A stretch of DNA of 64,000 nucleotides from Actinomycetota bacterium (GTDB taxonomy: Bacteria; Actinomycetota; Aquicultoria; Aquicultorales; Aquicultoraceae), in NCBI GenBank assembly GCA_018333515.1, contig JAGXSZ010000005.1, forward strand, positions 1 through 64,000, read 5' to 3'. Shown piece by piece: positions 1-7,783 of this stretch. The translations under genes and the position numbers were made by a program. How positions within the stretch are numbered: the stretch's first letter is position 1; every line of letters begins with the position of its first letter. The notes under the pieces are model-generated. The model made no database searches. It saw only the letters and a list, made by a program, of their open reading frames with translations, and was not told where the DNA came from.

Positions 1-321
1 CATAAGCTCAATAACCAGCCGACCATAATCGAACTGGGAGACATCAAAATCGACCCGGCCAAACACTCGGTCGCCGTCGACGGCAACGAGATCTCGCTTC
101 GCCTTAAAGAGTTCCAACTACTTCACGTGCTCGCCTCAAAGCCCGGTGTCCTGTTCACACGTCACGATTTGGCGGCGCGCGTGTGGGGCCATGAGTTTTA
201 CTCGTCGAGCCGCACCATCGACGTGCACATAAGGCGCATCCGCAACAAAATCGAAGAGCACTCGCGCTTTTCCTTTATACAGACCGTACACGGCCTCGGC
301 TATAAGTTCCAAGCCGAGTAG
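1..321 (+). CDS. OmpR/PhoB-family response regulator, C-terminal part (5' end outside window)
   Basis: The reading frame is open from base 1 and encodes about 106 residues ending at TAG 319-321. It matches the winged-helix DNA-binding effector domain of OmpR/PhoB response regulators: an N-terminal beta sheet, a recognition-helix segment with RTIDVHIRRIRNKIE, and the terminal hairpin with GLGYKF. The phosphoacceptor receiver domain must lie upstream of the window. A cognate histidine kinase is not visible downstream, so the target genes are unknown. The family assignment is secure; the partner and function are not. Confidence 0.9.
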   Translation, partial: HKLNNQPTIIELGDIKIDPAKHSVAVDGNEISLRLKEFQLLHVLASKPGVLFTRHDLAARVWGHEFYSSSRTIDVHIRRIRNKIEEHSRFSFIQTVHGLGYKFQAE

Positions 322-336
322 AAAATTCCATGCGAA

Positions 337-600
337 TTGACCCTGGCCGACCTGCCCATAGGCCGAAATAGCCGGGTTGAGATCATGATTCGACCGGAAA
401 ACCTCGAACTCCATCCAAACAAAAAAGGAAAGGCCATAGTTGTGTCGTGTGAATACTTTGGGCACCATCAGCTAGTCGAACTGCGGCTGGAATCCGGAGC
501 GCTTATTTTAAGCAGGTTGAGGTCAGACCAGATATTGAGACCGGGTTGTCGCGTGGAGACGAGGATAAAAGGCGCCCCGATGGTATATTTACCGGGTTAA
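337..600 (+). pseudogene. TOBE-domain remnant of an ABC transporter ATPase
   Basis: About 87 residues resemble the C-terminal TOBE domain of MalK/PotA-type ABC ATPases (IRPENLEL followed by a small beta barrel). No Walker A, signature or Walker B region precedes it. The only in-frame start is a TTG without a clear ribosome site. The segment is in the same frame as the response regulator and is separated from it only by that gene's TAG, so the ATPase part appears to have been deleted. Its end overlaps the end of the convergent TIM-barrel gene by 12 bp. It could be a small stand-alone TOBE protein, but a decayed fragment is more likely. Confidence 0.5.
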
Positions 601-1452
601 GGCATATGGTGTCGTTCCCACAGGGCCGAGACCACCCGCTAACGGCCTAACTTTTCGCCCGGTAACGGAATCCCGGGCAAGCTCGAAGACGAGTTCCCGG
701 GTGCGGCAGAGTTCCTCCTCTTGAAGCTCTATCACCCACCAGCCGCAGCCGGTGCTCTGTAGCCTCGCCAGTACCGGGCCGATGACCGACAAATCCTCCG
801 GGGCGACGTGTCCTACCTCGTCGAGTTCGTACTCGTAGATATGGGTATTGACGACCCGGTCCGCTATCAGTTCGAGAAACTCCGTTGGCCCGAAACCGTC
901 CGCGGCGGCCAGGCTCGATGTAGCGTGGCCGATATCGAAGGTAACATATGCGCCCGAATACTCTATAAGTTCCGCGAACAAATAGGGGTTTCCGGTAAAA
1001 CCGCGCCTAAGGTTTTCAACGCAGAGGTTGACCTCTTTGTTTTGCGCAAATCTCACGAGGTCCGCCAAATTCTCTTTCGCGTCCTCGAAGCTGAGGTCAT
1101 CGTCGCCGTAGTTGAGGCCTATATGAATCGTCAGGTATGCCCCGCCCCGCCCGGAGATGCCCGTGATGAGGTCTTTATACGCGGCGACGGCGGCCCGCGC
1201 TCTAACCTTATCGAAATGCCCTATATCGAGCTGTGAATAAAGGTGGTAGCGGTCCGGAACGGCGGCGGCGCCGTTCCCCGTATCGGCCAGCGCGGACTTT
1301 AGCTCGGAGATATAGCCGTCAAAGTCCGACATGCTCTCATCGTCCAAGATAACGTCGTATGCTTCGAACCGACGGAACTCCGGGCTTTGCCCGAAACCGG
1401 CTTTTCTAAAGTGCGATAGCCTTATGGGGCGTGCGATTGTGGGTATTATCAT
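589..1452 (-). CDS. Sugar phosphate isomerase/epimerase-like TIM-barrel protein
   Basis: The 287-residue protein has the layout of the xylose-isomerase-like/AP-endonuclease-2 TIM-barrel superfamily. Candidate metal ligands appear in order along the barrel: the Glu of CVEN, the Asp of FDIGH, the His of NTHIYE and the Glu of VIELQ. These would bind a divalent metal for isomerase, epimerase or endonuclease chemistry. The substrate cannot be told from sequence. The gene stands alone on the minus strand between plus-strand genes. It starts at ATG 1450-1452 and ends inside the TOBE remnant. Confidence 0.75.
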   Translation of the reverse strand: MIIPTIARPIRLSHFRKAGFGQSPEFRRFEAYDVILDDESMSDFDGYISELKSALADTGNGAAAVPDRYHLYSQLDIGHFDKVRARAAVAAYKDLITGISGRGGAYLTIHIGLNYGDDDLSFEDAKENLADLVRFAQNKEVNLCVENLRRGFTGNPYLFAELIEYSGAYVTFDIGHATSSLAAADGFGPTEFLELIADRVVNTHIYEYELDEVGHVAPEDLSVIGPVLARLQSTGCGWWVIELQEEELCRTRELVFELARDSVTGRKVRPLAGGLGPVGTTPYALTR

Positions 1453-1602
1453 ACTCTCATCAACCTTCTAGACTTTTGTTAATATATATAATATAGTGAG
1501 TTGCATGATAATGCAAGGATATTTTTGCGATAAGTGATACTTATTTACGGCGATAGCGGCTTTCGTGTGACTACTAGTAAGAGCTAGCGAAACGTTCAGC
1601 AA

Positions 1603-1676
1603 TATCAGGGCTAAAGCCCTGAGCTACGAGAGTGCGGTGCAGCCGGTATCAGGGCTAAAACCCTCAGCTGTGAGAG
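1603..1676. repeat. Two tandem REP-like palindromic units
   Basis: Two copies of a hairpin unit containing TATCAGGGCTAA lie in the same orientation at 1603-1627 and about 1647-1676. The first is a near-perfect palindrome (CAGGGCTAAAGCCCTG); the second has diverged in its right arm. Related units occur at 15101-15123 and, as an inverted pair, at 18291-18359. They sit between the divergently oriented TIM-barrel gene and larE. They look like dispersed REP-type repeats rather than a local terminator. Confidence 0.75.
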
Positions 1677-1717
1677 CCGGGGCGGAAATCGGTACGACCA
1701 TCGACCAGGAGCAAAGT

Positions 1718-2509
1718 ATGTTGGACGACAGCGTAATGGCCAAGTACGAGCATGTTAAAGCGACCATAAAGATGCTTGAAAGCGTCGTCGTAGCGTTTTC
1801 GAGCGGAATAGACAGCACGCTCGTTCTAAAAGCCGCGCTCGAGGTCTTGCCGCGAGACAAGGTCCTCGCGGTCACGGCGGACTCGCCCATCTTCCCCCGA
1901 GAGGAGCTGGAAGCGGCCGCCGTCATCGCTGACGCGCTCGGAGCCGAGCATCTCTTCGTCGAGAGCGGCGAGACCCGGTTGCCGCAATTCGCCGAAAACA
2001 CGTCGGAACGATGCTATCTCTGTAAGCGAAATTTCTACTCGATCTTCGCGTCCACGGCCGTCGAGCGAGGATTCAATGCGGTCGTCGACGGGACCAATCT
2101 CGACGACAAAACGGATGACCGACCATGGCTGAGAATCCTCGATGAACTCGGAATAGTCTCCCCCCTATTCGAAGCGCGACTTAGTAAACGAGAGGTCATC
2201 GAATTGAGCGACACATTCGGCCTGGAGATAAATAAGCCGCTCTATCTCTGTCTCGCCTCCCGCTTCTCGACCGGCATCCCCATCGATATAGATAAGATGG
2301 AGCAGCTATACGAGGTCGAACGATGGCTGCTGCGGCAGGGGGTCTCAGAGACCTTCATCCACCACCACCACGAGGATGTCGCGCGGGTCATCGTCTTTCC
2401 CGAGAACATCGCGCGCGTCGCCGAGCCCGTTGTCCGCGATGAACTGGTCGCCCGCTTGAAGTCATTGGGCTTTAAGCATGTCACACTCGACCTCGAGGGC
2501 AAATTTTAA
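1718..2509 (+). CDS. larE: LarE-family ATP-dependent sulfur transferase (nickel-pincer cofactor synthesis)
   Basis: LarE adenylates and sulfurises the pyridinium carboxylate precursor of the nickel-pincer nucleotide used by lactate racemase and related enzymes. The 263-residue protein has a PP-loop, SSGIDST, at residues 28-34 and the family block RCYLCK. Cys99, Cys102 and Cys178 (in LCLASR) are present. Three cysteines are the pattern reported for [4Fe-4S]-type LarE proteins, unlike the single sacrificial cysteine of the Lactobacillus enzyme. I chose ATG 1718 because AGGAG precedes it; a longer frame opens at 1637. No larA, larB or larC is nearby. Confidence 0.85.
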   Translation: MLDDSVMAKYEHVKATIKMLESVVVAFSSGIDSTLVLKAALEVLPRDKVLAVTADSPIFPREELEAAAVIADALGAEHLFVESGETRLPQFAENTSERCYLCKRNFYSIFASTAVERGFNAVVDGTNLDDKTDDRPWLRILDELGIVSPLFEARLSKREVIELSDTFGLEINKPLYLCLASRFSTGIPIDIDKMEQLYEVERWLLRQGVSETFIHHHHEDVARVIVFPENIARVAEPVVRDELVARLKSLGFKHVTLDLEGKF

Positions 2510-2550
2510 GCGGCACCCCGCGTTAACCCCCTGAAACTCCCCGGCATGCC

Positions 2551-2608
2551 TTGACTTGGACGACCTTCCGTTATAACATGTTCATATGAGCACTCGTTCA
2601 TATATAGG
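2551..2608 (+). promoter_or_regulatory. Promoter and SmtB/CzrA-type operator of the metal-resistance operon
   Basis: TTGACT (2551-2556) and TATAAC (2572-2577) form a promoter-like pair with a short 15-bp spacer. An imperfect inverted repeat, ATATGA...TTCATAT, begins just after it and resembles the 12-2-12 operators of SmtB/CzrA repressors. The operator overlaps the predicted +1 and the first codons of the regulator, so binding would block the operon's own promoter. The predicted transcript starts within a few bases of ATG 2586 and may be leaderless. Confidence 0.5.
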
Positions 2609-3077
2609 TAAGACCGGGGAGTCGACATTAAAAGGGGTGTGCGATTTGGCCGTCGACGAGTTAGGGCACGACATCTGCGGGGTAGTGCGAGCCGATAATG
2701 ATAGAGTAGAGCGCATTCGCGCCGGGTTGGTCTGTGACGAGACGGCCGAGCGCCTTGCGGAGACCTTCAAGGTGCTCAGCGACCCGACTCGCGTCAAAAT
2801 AGTCACCGCCCTGCTCCAGGGCGAGTTATGCGTCTGCGAAATCTCCGAGGTCGTCGGGATGAGCCAGTCCGCCGTCTCCCACCAGCTTCGCAAATTAAAA
2901 GACCTGCGGCTCGTCAAGCGCCGCAAACACTTTAAGATGGTCTACTATTCTCTCGACGACGGCCATATTTTAAGACTGATAACCGAGGGTATCGACCACG
3001 TCCGCGAGGAGTTCCCAGACACGGCCGTCGGCTCGACCATATTCGACATCGCGGGTGGCGCAGATGGCAACGGATAA
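2586..3077 (+). CDS. ArsR/SmtB-family metal-sensing repressor
   Basis: This 163-residue winged-helix repressor is expected to release the operator when it binds metal. It has both classic site patterns of the family. The alpha3N-type motif is ELCVCE (Cys82, Cys84), with N-terminal cysteines 19, 31 and 50 as possible partners. The alpha5-type site is Asp125, His127, His138 and Glu141, with the same spacing as in SmtB. Cd/Pb/Zn sensing is therefore likely. It overlaps the downstream ATPase gene by 14 bp. The start at ATG 2586 lies inside the operator and has no ribosome site, so it is uncertain. Confidence 0.85.
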   Translation: MSTRSYIGKTGESTLKGVCDLAVDELGHDICGVVRADNDRVERIRAGLVCDETAERLAETFKVLSDPTRVKIVTALLQGELCVCEISEVVGMSQSAVSHQLRKLKDLRLVKRRKHFKMVYYSLDDGHILRLITEGIDHVREEFPDTAVGSTIFDIAGGADGNG

Positions 3078-5427
3078 AAAGGGCGGCGTCCATCTCGCCG
3101 AGGAATCGTATCCCCTATCCGGACTCGATTGTCCCGATTGCGCGCTCAAGGTCGAAAAAGCGATTAAAAAGATGCCCGGTGTCGATAGCGTGGTCGTCAA
3201 TTTCTCGGCATCCAACATCCATCTCGAATACGACCCCGCTGTCAGTTCGCGCGATACCATCTTCTCCCAAATCGAGGCCTTCGGCTATAGTGTCGGCACT
3301 AAAGAAGCCCTTAGAACGTCCGCTTTTCGAATACAGGGTTTGGACTGTCCCGACTGCGCGATGAAGCTAGAGCGCAATATATCGGCTCTTAAGGGCGTCA
3401 CATCGGCGAGCCTCGTCTATGAGACCGCTAAACTAACGGTCGGGCACGATGAGAGCCTCGTCTCGTCGTCTACTATCATCAGGGCCGTCAAAGCGGCCGG
3501 CTATGAAGCGACTATCGAGGGCGCCAAAGTCCCTGTCAAGACACGCGGACAGTTCTGGACGACCGACAAAAGGGCCCGCGCGGTCCTTGTGTCGGGGTTT
3601 GCGTTTGCGGCGGGCGGTGCCGTTCAACTAATTTCGGGGCTTACCCCTATCGCCGTCGCACTCTATGCCTCGACGATACTCGTCGCCGGCTACCGCCCGG
3701 CCAGAAGCTCGCTCGCGTCGCTTCGCTCGCTCGTCTTCGATATGAACGTCTTGATGACCTTTGCGGTTGTCGGCGCCGTCATCCTTGGCGAATGGGTCGA
3801 GGGCGCGGCGGTTATGTTTCTCTACGCGATAGGCACGCTTCTCGAAGCCTATACGATGGACAAGACGCGCCACGCCATACACGGACTTCTGGAGTTCGCG
3901 CCAAACCATGCCCTGGTGAAGACGGAAACCGCGACGAAACTCGTTCCCGTCGAGGACTTGAGCGTCGGCGATATAATAATCACCAAGCCCGGCGAGCGCA
4001 TCCCCATAGACGGGCGGGTCGTCTATGGGCGCTCCTCCGTCGACCAGTCGACAATCACGGGTGAATCGGCCCTCGTCTCTAAAGACCCCGGAGACGACGT
4101 ATACGCCGGCACACTCAACCAAGACGGCTATATCGAAATCGAGACCACGCGGCTCGCGGCGGACAGTACCATCGCCCGGATAATACACCTCGTCGAGGAC
4201 GCGCAGTCGAAAAAGGCCCCGTCACAGCAGTTTATCGCGAGATTTTCGGCATACTACACCCCAATCGTTATAGGGGCGGCCTTCGGCGTAGCCGTTATCC
4301 CCCCGCTATTCGGCGGCTCGTTCGTGGAGTGGTTCTACCGGGCGCTCGTCCTGCTCGTCATATCATGCCCGTGCGCCCTGGTAATATCGACGCCGGTATC
4401 GATTGCGGCGGCCATCGGCGCGGCGACGAGAAACGGCGTCCTGATAAAAGGCGGATCGCACCTGGAGAGCATCGGACGGATAAAATCGGTCGTATTCGAC
4501 AAGACCGGAACCCTTACATCGGGCCGTCTCTCGGTCACCGACGTCGTCCCCCTAAACGGATTTAGCGAGGCCGATATCGTGCGCATCACAGCGGCGCTCG
4601 AGGCCAAATCGTCCCATCCGCTCGCCGACGCCGTCGTCGATTTTGTCGACACGCTCGATGTCGAAGTGCCCGAGACCGACGGGTTCGTTTCGTTGCCGGG
4701 ACGCGGCTTGCGAGCCGATATCGACGGCGTCACCTACTATGTCGGCAACCCCCGTCTCTTCGCGGAGATGAAGGTCCTCGATGCGGAGGTCGAGCCGCTG
4801 ACCTTCGCCATGCAGCGCGAGGGCAAGACCGTCTTCATTCTTGGGACCGATGAGAAGCTGCTCGGCCTTGTCGCGGTCGCCGACAGCGTCCGCCAAGGCG
4901 CGAAAGACACGGTCTCGCGCCTCAGAGACCTCGGTATCTCGAATATAATCATGCTCACCGGCGACAACAAGGAAACCGCGAATGAGATATCGCGAAAGAT
5001 CGGCATCGACGAATACCGCGCCGACCTTCTCCCCGAGGACAAGGTCGCCGAAGTAGAGAAACTTATACGGAAATACGGCCGAGTCGCTATGATTGGTGAT
5101 GGGGTCAATGACGCTCCGGCGATATCCAGGGCCGACGTCGGTATCGCGATGGGCGCGGCCGGTTCCGACATTGCGCTCGAGACCTCCGATATCGCGCTTA
5201 TGGGAGACGACTTGCGGAGCATACCGTATACGGTGGACTTGAGCCGCCGCACGCTCAAGATAATCAAACAGAATGTGGCCGTCTCGATTGTCACGAAAAT
5301 CGCTTTTATAGCGCTGGCGGTCGGCGGGGTAGCTACCTTGTGGATGGCGGTCTTCGCCGACACGGGAATATCGATACTGGTCATCCTAAACGGGATGAGA
5401 CTTTTTTCAAGAAATGTGGAGGACTAA
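3064..5427 (+). CDS. zntA: P1B-type Zn/Cd/Pb-exporting ATPase
   Basis: This is a 787-residue membrane pump for soft divalent cations. Two N-terminal heavy-metal-associated domains each carry a GLDCPDC site. They are followed by the transmembrane CPC motif (residues 435-437), the phosphorylated Asp479 in DKTGTLT, the SHPLA locus, TGD near residue 632 and GDGVNDAP near 678. The ADTG segment in the last helices (Asp766) is typical of the Zn/Cd/Pb subgroup. I chose ATG 3064; GTG 3055 is also possible. Translational overlap with the repressor indicates one operon. It could equally be named cadA. Confidence 0.93.
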   Translation: MATDKKGGVHLAEESYPLSGLDCPDCALKVEKAIKKMPGVDSVVVNFSASNIHLEYDPAVSSRDTIFSQIEAFGYSVGTKEALRTSAFRIQGLDCPDCAMKLERNISALKGVTSASLVYETAKLTVGHDESLVSSSTIIRAVKAAGYEATIEGAKVPVKTRGQFWTTDKRARAVLVSGFAFAAGGAVQLISGLTPIAVALYASTILVAGYRPARSSLASLRSLVFDMNVLMTFAVVGAVILGEWVEGAAVMFLYAIGTLLEAYTMDKTRHAIHGLLEFAPNHALVKTETATKLVPVEDLSVGDIIITKPGERIPIDGRVVYGRSSVDQSTITGESALVSKDPGDDVYAGTLNQDGYIEIETTRLAADSTIARIIHLVEDAQSKKAPSQQFIARFSAYYTPIVIGAAFGVAVIPPLFGGSFVEWFYRALVLLVISCPCALVISTPVSIAAAIGAATRNGVLIKGGSHLESIGRIKSVVFDKTGTLTSGRLSVTDVVPLNGFSEADIVRITAALEAKSSHPLADAVVDFVDTLDVEVPETDGFVSLPGRGLRADIDGVTYYVGNPRLFAEMKVLDAEVEPLTFAMQREGKTVFILGTDEKLLGLVAVADSVRQGAKDTVSRLRDLGISNIIMLTGDNKETANEISRKIGIDEYRADLLPEDKVAEVEKLIRKYGRVAMIGDGVNDAPAISRADVGIAMGAAGSDIALETSDIALMGDDLRSIPYTVDLSRRTLKIIKQNVAVSIVTKIAFIALAVGGVATLWMAVFADTGISILVILNGMRLFSRNVED

Positions 5428-5436
5428 CTAAGATTT

Positions 5437-5631
5437 ATGAAGCAGACGATCGTCGACTACGGCAGATGTAAACATTGCGCCAAATGCGTCGCCAGAAACG
5501 CATGTAAGACCAAAGCCTTGTTCCAAATCGACCCCGAAGAACCTCCCGCGGTCGACACCAAACTCTGCTACGGTTGCGGCAAATGCGTCCTCGAATGCCC
5601 GAGCGAAGCCCTGACCGTCAAAGACCTCTAG
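5437..5631 (+). CDS. Small 2x[4Fe-4S]-type ferredoxin-like protein with an atypical first motif
   Basis: The 64-residue protein has two cysteine clusters. The C-terminal one is canonical (CYGCGKC...CP, CX2CX2CX3C-Pro). The N-terminal one is CKHCAKCVARNAC, which is CX2CX2CX5C with no proline. It follows the metal ATPase by 9 bp and is probably in the same transcript, but no electron partner is evident. The end overlaps the convergent glycosyltransferase gene by 4 bp. An electron-carrier or cluster-binding role is inferred from the motifs only. Confidence 0.8.
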   Translation: MKQTIVDYGRCKHCAKCVARNACKTKALFQIDPEEPPAVDTKLCYGCGKCVLECPSEALTVKDL

Positions 5632-6287
5632 CCGGACTTGCCCTTAGTCACGATGTGTTTGGCGATATCGCCGTACATCTTCATACGAGCTTTCAATCCC
5701 CGGCGCATACCGAGCTTTTCTTCTTTTGTGACCTGGGTCGCTTCGGGTATGAGTACCTCCCGCACCTTAAACTTGTTCTGCTTGGCGTGTTGCGTGATGA
5801 CGATTTCAACGCCATAGCCGGTCGCTTTCAAATCGGGCAAACCCTTCAAAAACTCGCGCCTAACGGCGCGCTGACCCGAGATAAACGGCACCATAGCTTG
5901 CGCCAGGTCCGTCGTTATGCGACCGCTCGTAAACCTTCCAACGGTCATATATAGTTCGTCTTCGTGAATGAGCGGCATTATCATGTTTTCGATATGCTCG
6001 CGCGTGATTCCGATAAGGTCGGCGTCGATGAATGCTATGATATCCGCATCGGTAGTCTCGATACCCTCCTGCATCGCCGCGCCCTTGCCTCCGTTGACGG
6101 CTCTTTCTATTACCCGGACGTCGAAGCCGCGCGCGACATCCGCCGTTCTGTCTTTAGAGCCGTCGCTGACGACGATTATCTCGTCGACTACATCGACGCT
6201 CTTTAAAATACTGAGCACATTGCCTATGTGGCGTTCCTCATTGAACGCGGGCACTATAACGGCAACCGATTTCCCATTGGTCGGCAT
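5628..6287 (-). CDS. Family 2 glycosyltransferase
   Basis: The 219-residue GT-A protein begins with the nucleotide-sugar-binding strand (VIVPAFNEE) and has the metal-binding DAD at IDADL and a GGKGAAM segment. No transmembrane helix is seen, and the protein is about the size of dolichol-phosphate-mannosyl or glucosyl-phosphoglycerate synthase-like enzymes. The acceptor is unknown. It starts at ATG 6285-6287 after GGAGG, and is the last gene of the minus-strand block that begins with whiG and rpsB, 16 bp beyond proS. Confidence 0.8.
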   Translation of the reverse strand: MPTNGKSVAVIVPAFNEERHIGNVLSILKSVDVVDEIIVVSDGSKDRTADVARGFDVRVIERAVNGGKGAAMQEGIETTDADIIAFIDADLIGITREHIENMIMPLIHEDELYMTVGRFTSGRITTDLAQAMVPFISGQRAVRREFLKGLPDLKATGYGVEIVITQHAKQNKFKVREVLIPEATQVTKEEKLGMRRGLKARMKMYGDIAKHIVTKGKSG

Positions 6288-6303
6288 CAGTTCCTCCGCG
6301 GTA

Positions 6304-7629
6304 CTAGCCCGCTGTCAATTCCATTACCACATCCGCGATCGATTCAACCGCTTCTTCGAGCGGCACATCGCGCCGCTCTCCGGTCTCCCTGACCTTTACT
6401 TCGACATTTCCGCTCTTAAGAGTTCGCGCGCCGATGACCACTTGTACGGGTATCCCTATCAGGTCGGCATCGGCGAATTTTTTGCCGGCGGACTCCATCC
6501 TGTCATCGAGAAGTACCTCTGCGTTGCGCGCGACGAGGCCGTTATATAAGTTGTCGGCGCGCTCTCGCTGCTCTTCGCGGTCGTAATTGAGGACGACTAT
6601 CTCCACATGATACGGGGCTATCGCCATCGGCCAGATAATCCCGCCGGCATCGTTGTGCTGCTCGATCGCCGCCGCCATCAAACGGCTTACGCCTATCCCG
6701 TAACATCCCATCACATACGGCTTAAGTTCGCCGTTTTCATCTACGTAGGTCGCGCCCATCGCCTCGCTGTACTCAAGGCCGAGCTGAAAGATTTGGCCCA
6801 CCTCGATGCCCTTTGCCGACTTGAGCAACCCGTCGCACTCCGGACAGAGGTCGCCGTCGCCGACAGCGCGCGCGTCTGCGTGTTCGGCATCGACCGCCGG
6901 GGCATCCCCGGTACGCGCCTTTGCCACCTCCAGGTTGGCGGCGTATTCGCAGGTGTCGCAGTAGATAACCGTGTCTTCTCCGGCGTCGGCAAGTACCATG
7001 AACTCCTTGGAGACGCTTCCGCCGATGAGCCCGGTGTCGGCATCGACCGCCCTGAACTCCAGGCCGCACCGCGAAAAAACGCGGTTATACGCGTGGTACA
7101 TGGTTTTGTACGATTTCTCAAGGTCGTCCTGGTCCAGGTTGAAACTGTACGCGTCCTTCATGATAAACTCGCGTCCGCGCAGTAAGCCGAATCTCGGCCT
7201 TATCTCATCCCTGAACTTGACCTGAATCTGGTATAGGGTCAACGGCAGCTGCCGGTACGACCTCGCCTCTTTCATGGCCAGGTCGGTGACGAGTTCTTCA
7301 TGGGTCGGCCCGAGCGCGAAATCCCTGCCATGCCTGTCTTTCAGGCGCATCATCTCCGGCCCGTACCGGTCCCACCGCCCGCTCTTAATCCAAAGGTCGG
7401 AGGGCTGCAACGCCGACATCAATATCTCCTGGGCGCCAACCGCGTCCATCTCCTCGCGGACTATCCTCTCTATCTTCTTCAACGTCCGGTTGCCGAGCGG
7501 TAGAAATGTATATATGCCCGCCGCTACCTTGCGTATCATGGCGGCGCGCAGCAACAGCTTGTGACTTATAACCTCGGCCTCGGCCGGGCTCTCTTTGAGT
7601 GTCGGCGCGAACAGTCTCGAAAATCTCAT
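6304..7629 (-). CDS. proS: Prolyl-tRNA synthetase lacking the INS editing domain
   Basis: ProS charges tRNA-Pro with proline. Class II motifs are clear: FRDEIRPRFGLLRGREF (motif 2) and GCYGIGVSRL (motif 3), followed by a C-terminal anticodon-binding domain. At 441 residues it is about 120-130 shorter than the usual bacterial form. The YbaK-like INS editing domain, normally between YAANLE and the GIEVGQIFQLG block, is replaced by a linker of about 30 residues carrying a CPEC pair. I chose ATG 7629 because AGGAGG precedes it; the frame extends further upstream. Deacylation of Ala-tRNA-Pro would have to be done elsewhere in the cell. Confidence 0.95.
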   Translation of the reverse strand: MRFSRLFAPTLKESPAEAEVISHKLLLRAAMIRKVAAGIYTFLPLGNRTLKKIERIVREEMDAVGAQEILMSALQPSDLWIKSGRWDRYGPEMMRLKDRHGRDFALGPTHEELVTDLAMKEARSYRQLPLTLYQIQVKFRDEIRPRFGLLRGREFIMKDAYSFNLDQDDLEKSYKTMYHAYNRVFSRCGLEFRAVDADTGLIGGSVSKEFMVLADAGEDTVIYCDTCEYAANLEVAKARTGDAPAVDAEHADARAVGDGDLCPECDGLLKSAKGIEVGQIFQLGLEYSEAMGATYVDENGELKPYVMGCYGIGVSRLMAAAIEQHNDAGGIIWPMAIAPYHVEIVVLNYDREEQRERADNLYNGLVARNAEVLLDDRMESAGKKFADADLIGIPVQVVIGARTLKSGNVEVKVRETGERRDVPLEEAVESIADVVMELTAG

Positions 7630-7783
7630 CAAATTCCTCCTGCGCGGGCTTGTCTTCGGTGTGCGATGTTCGATGCGGGCGCGGTTAAACCCTACCGCGG
7701 TCAAACCCTACTATATATTTTACACGATAAGCGGCGATGGATATACAAGCGCGATGATTCTATTTGACGGCTCAAGCCCGCCG

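Noticed and set aside
136-468. Open frame antisense to the response regulator and TOBE remnant
   Set aside because: It is the shadow of two better-supported frames on the plus strand and has no recognisable domain.
4335-4733. Minus-strand frames within the P-type ATPase
   Set aside because: GC-rich codon bias opens long antisense frames; none resembles a protein family.
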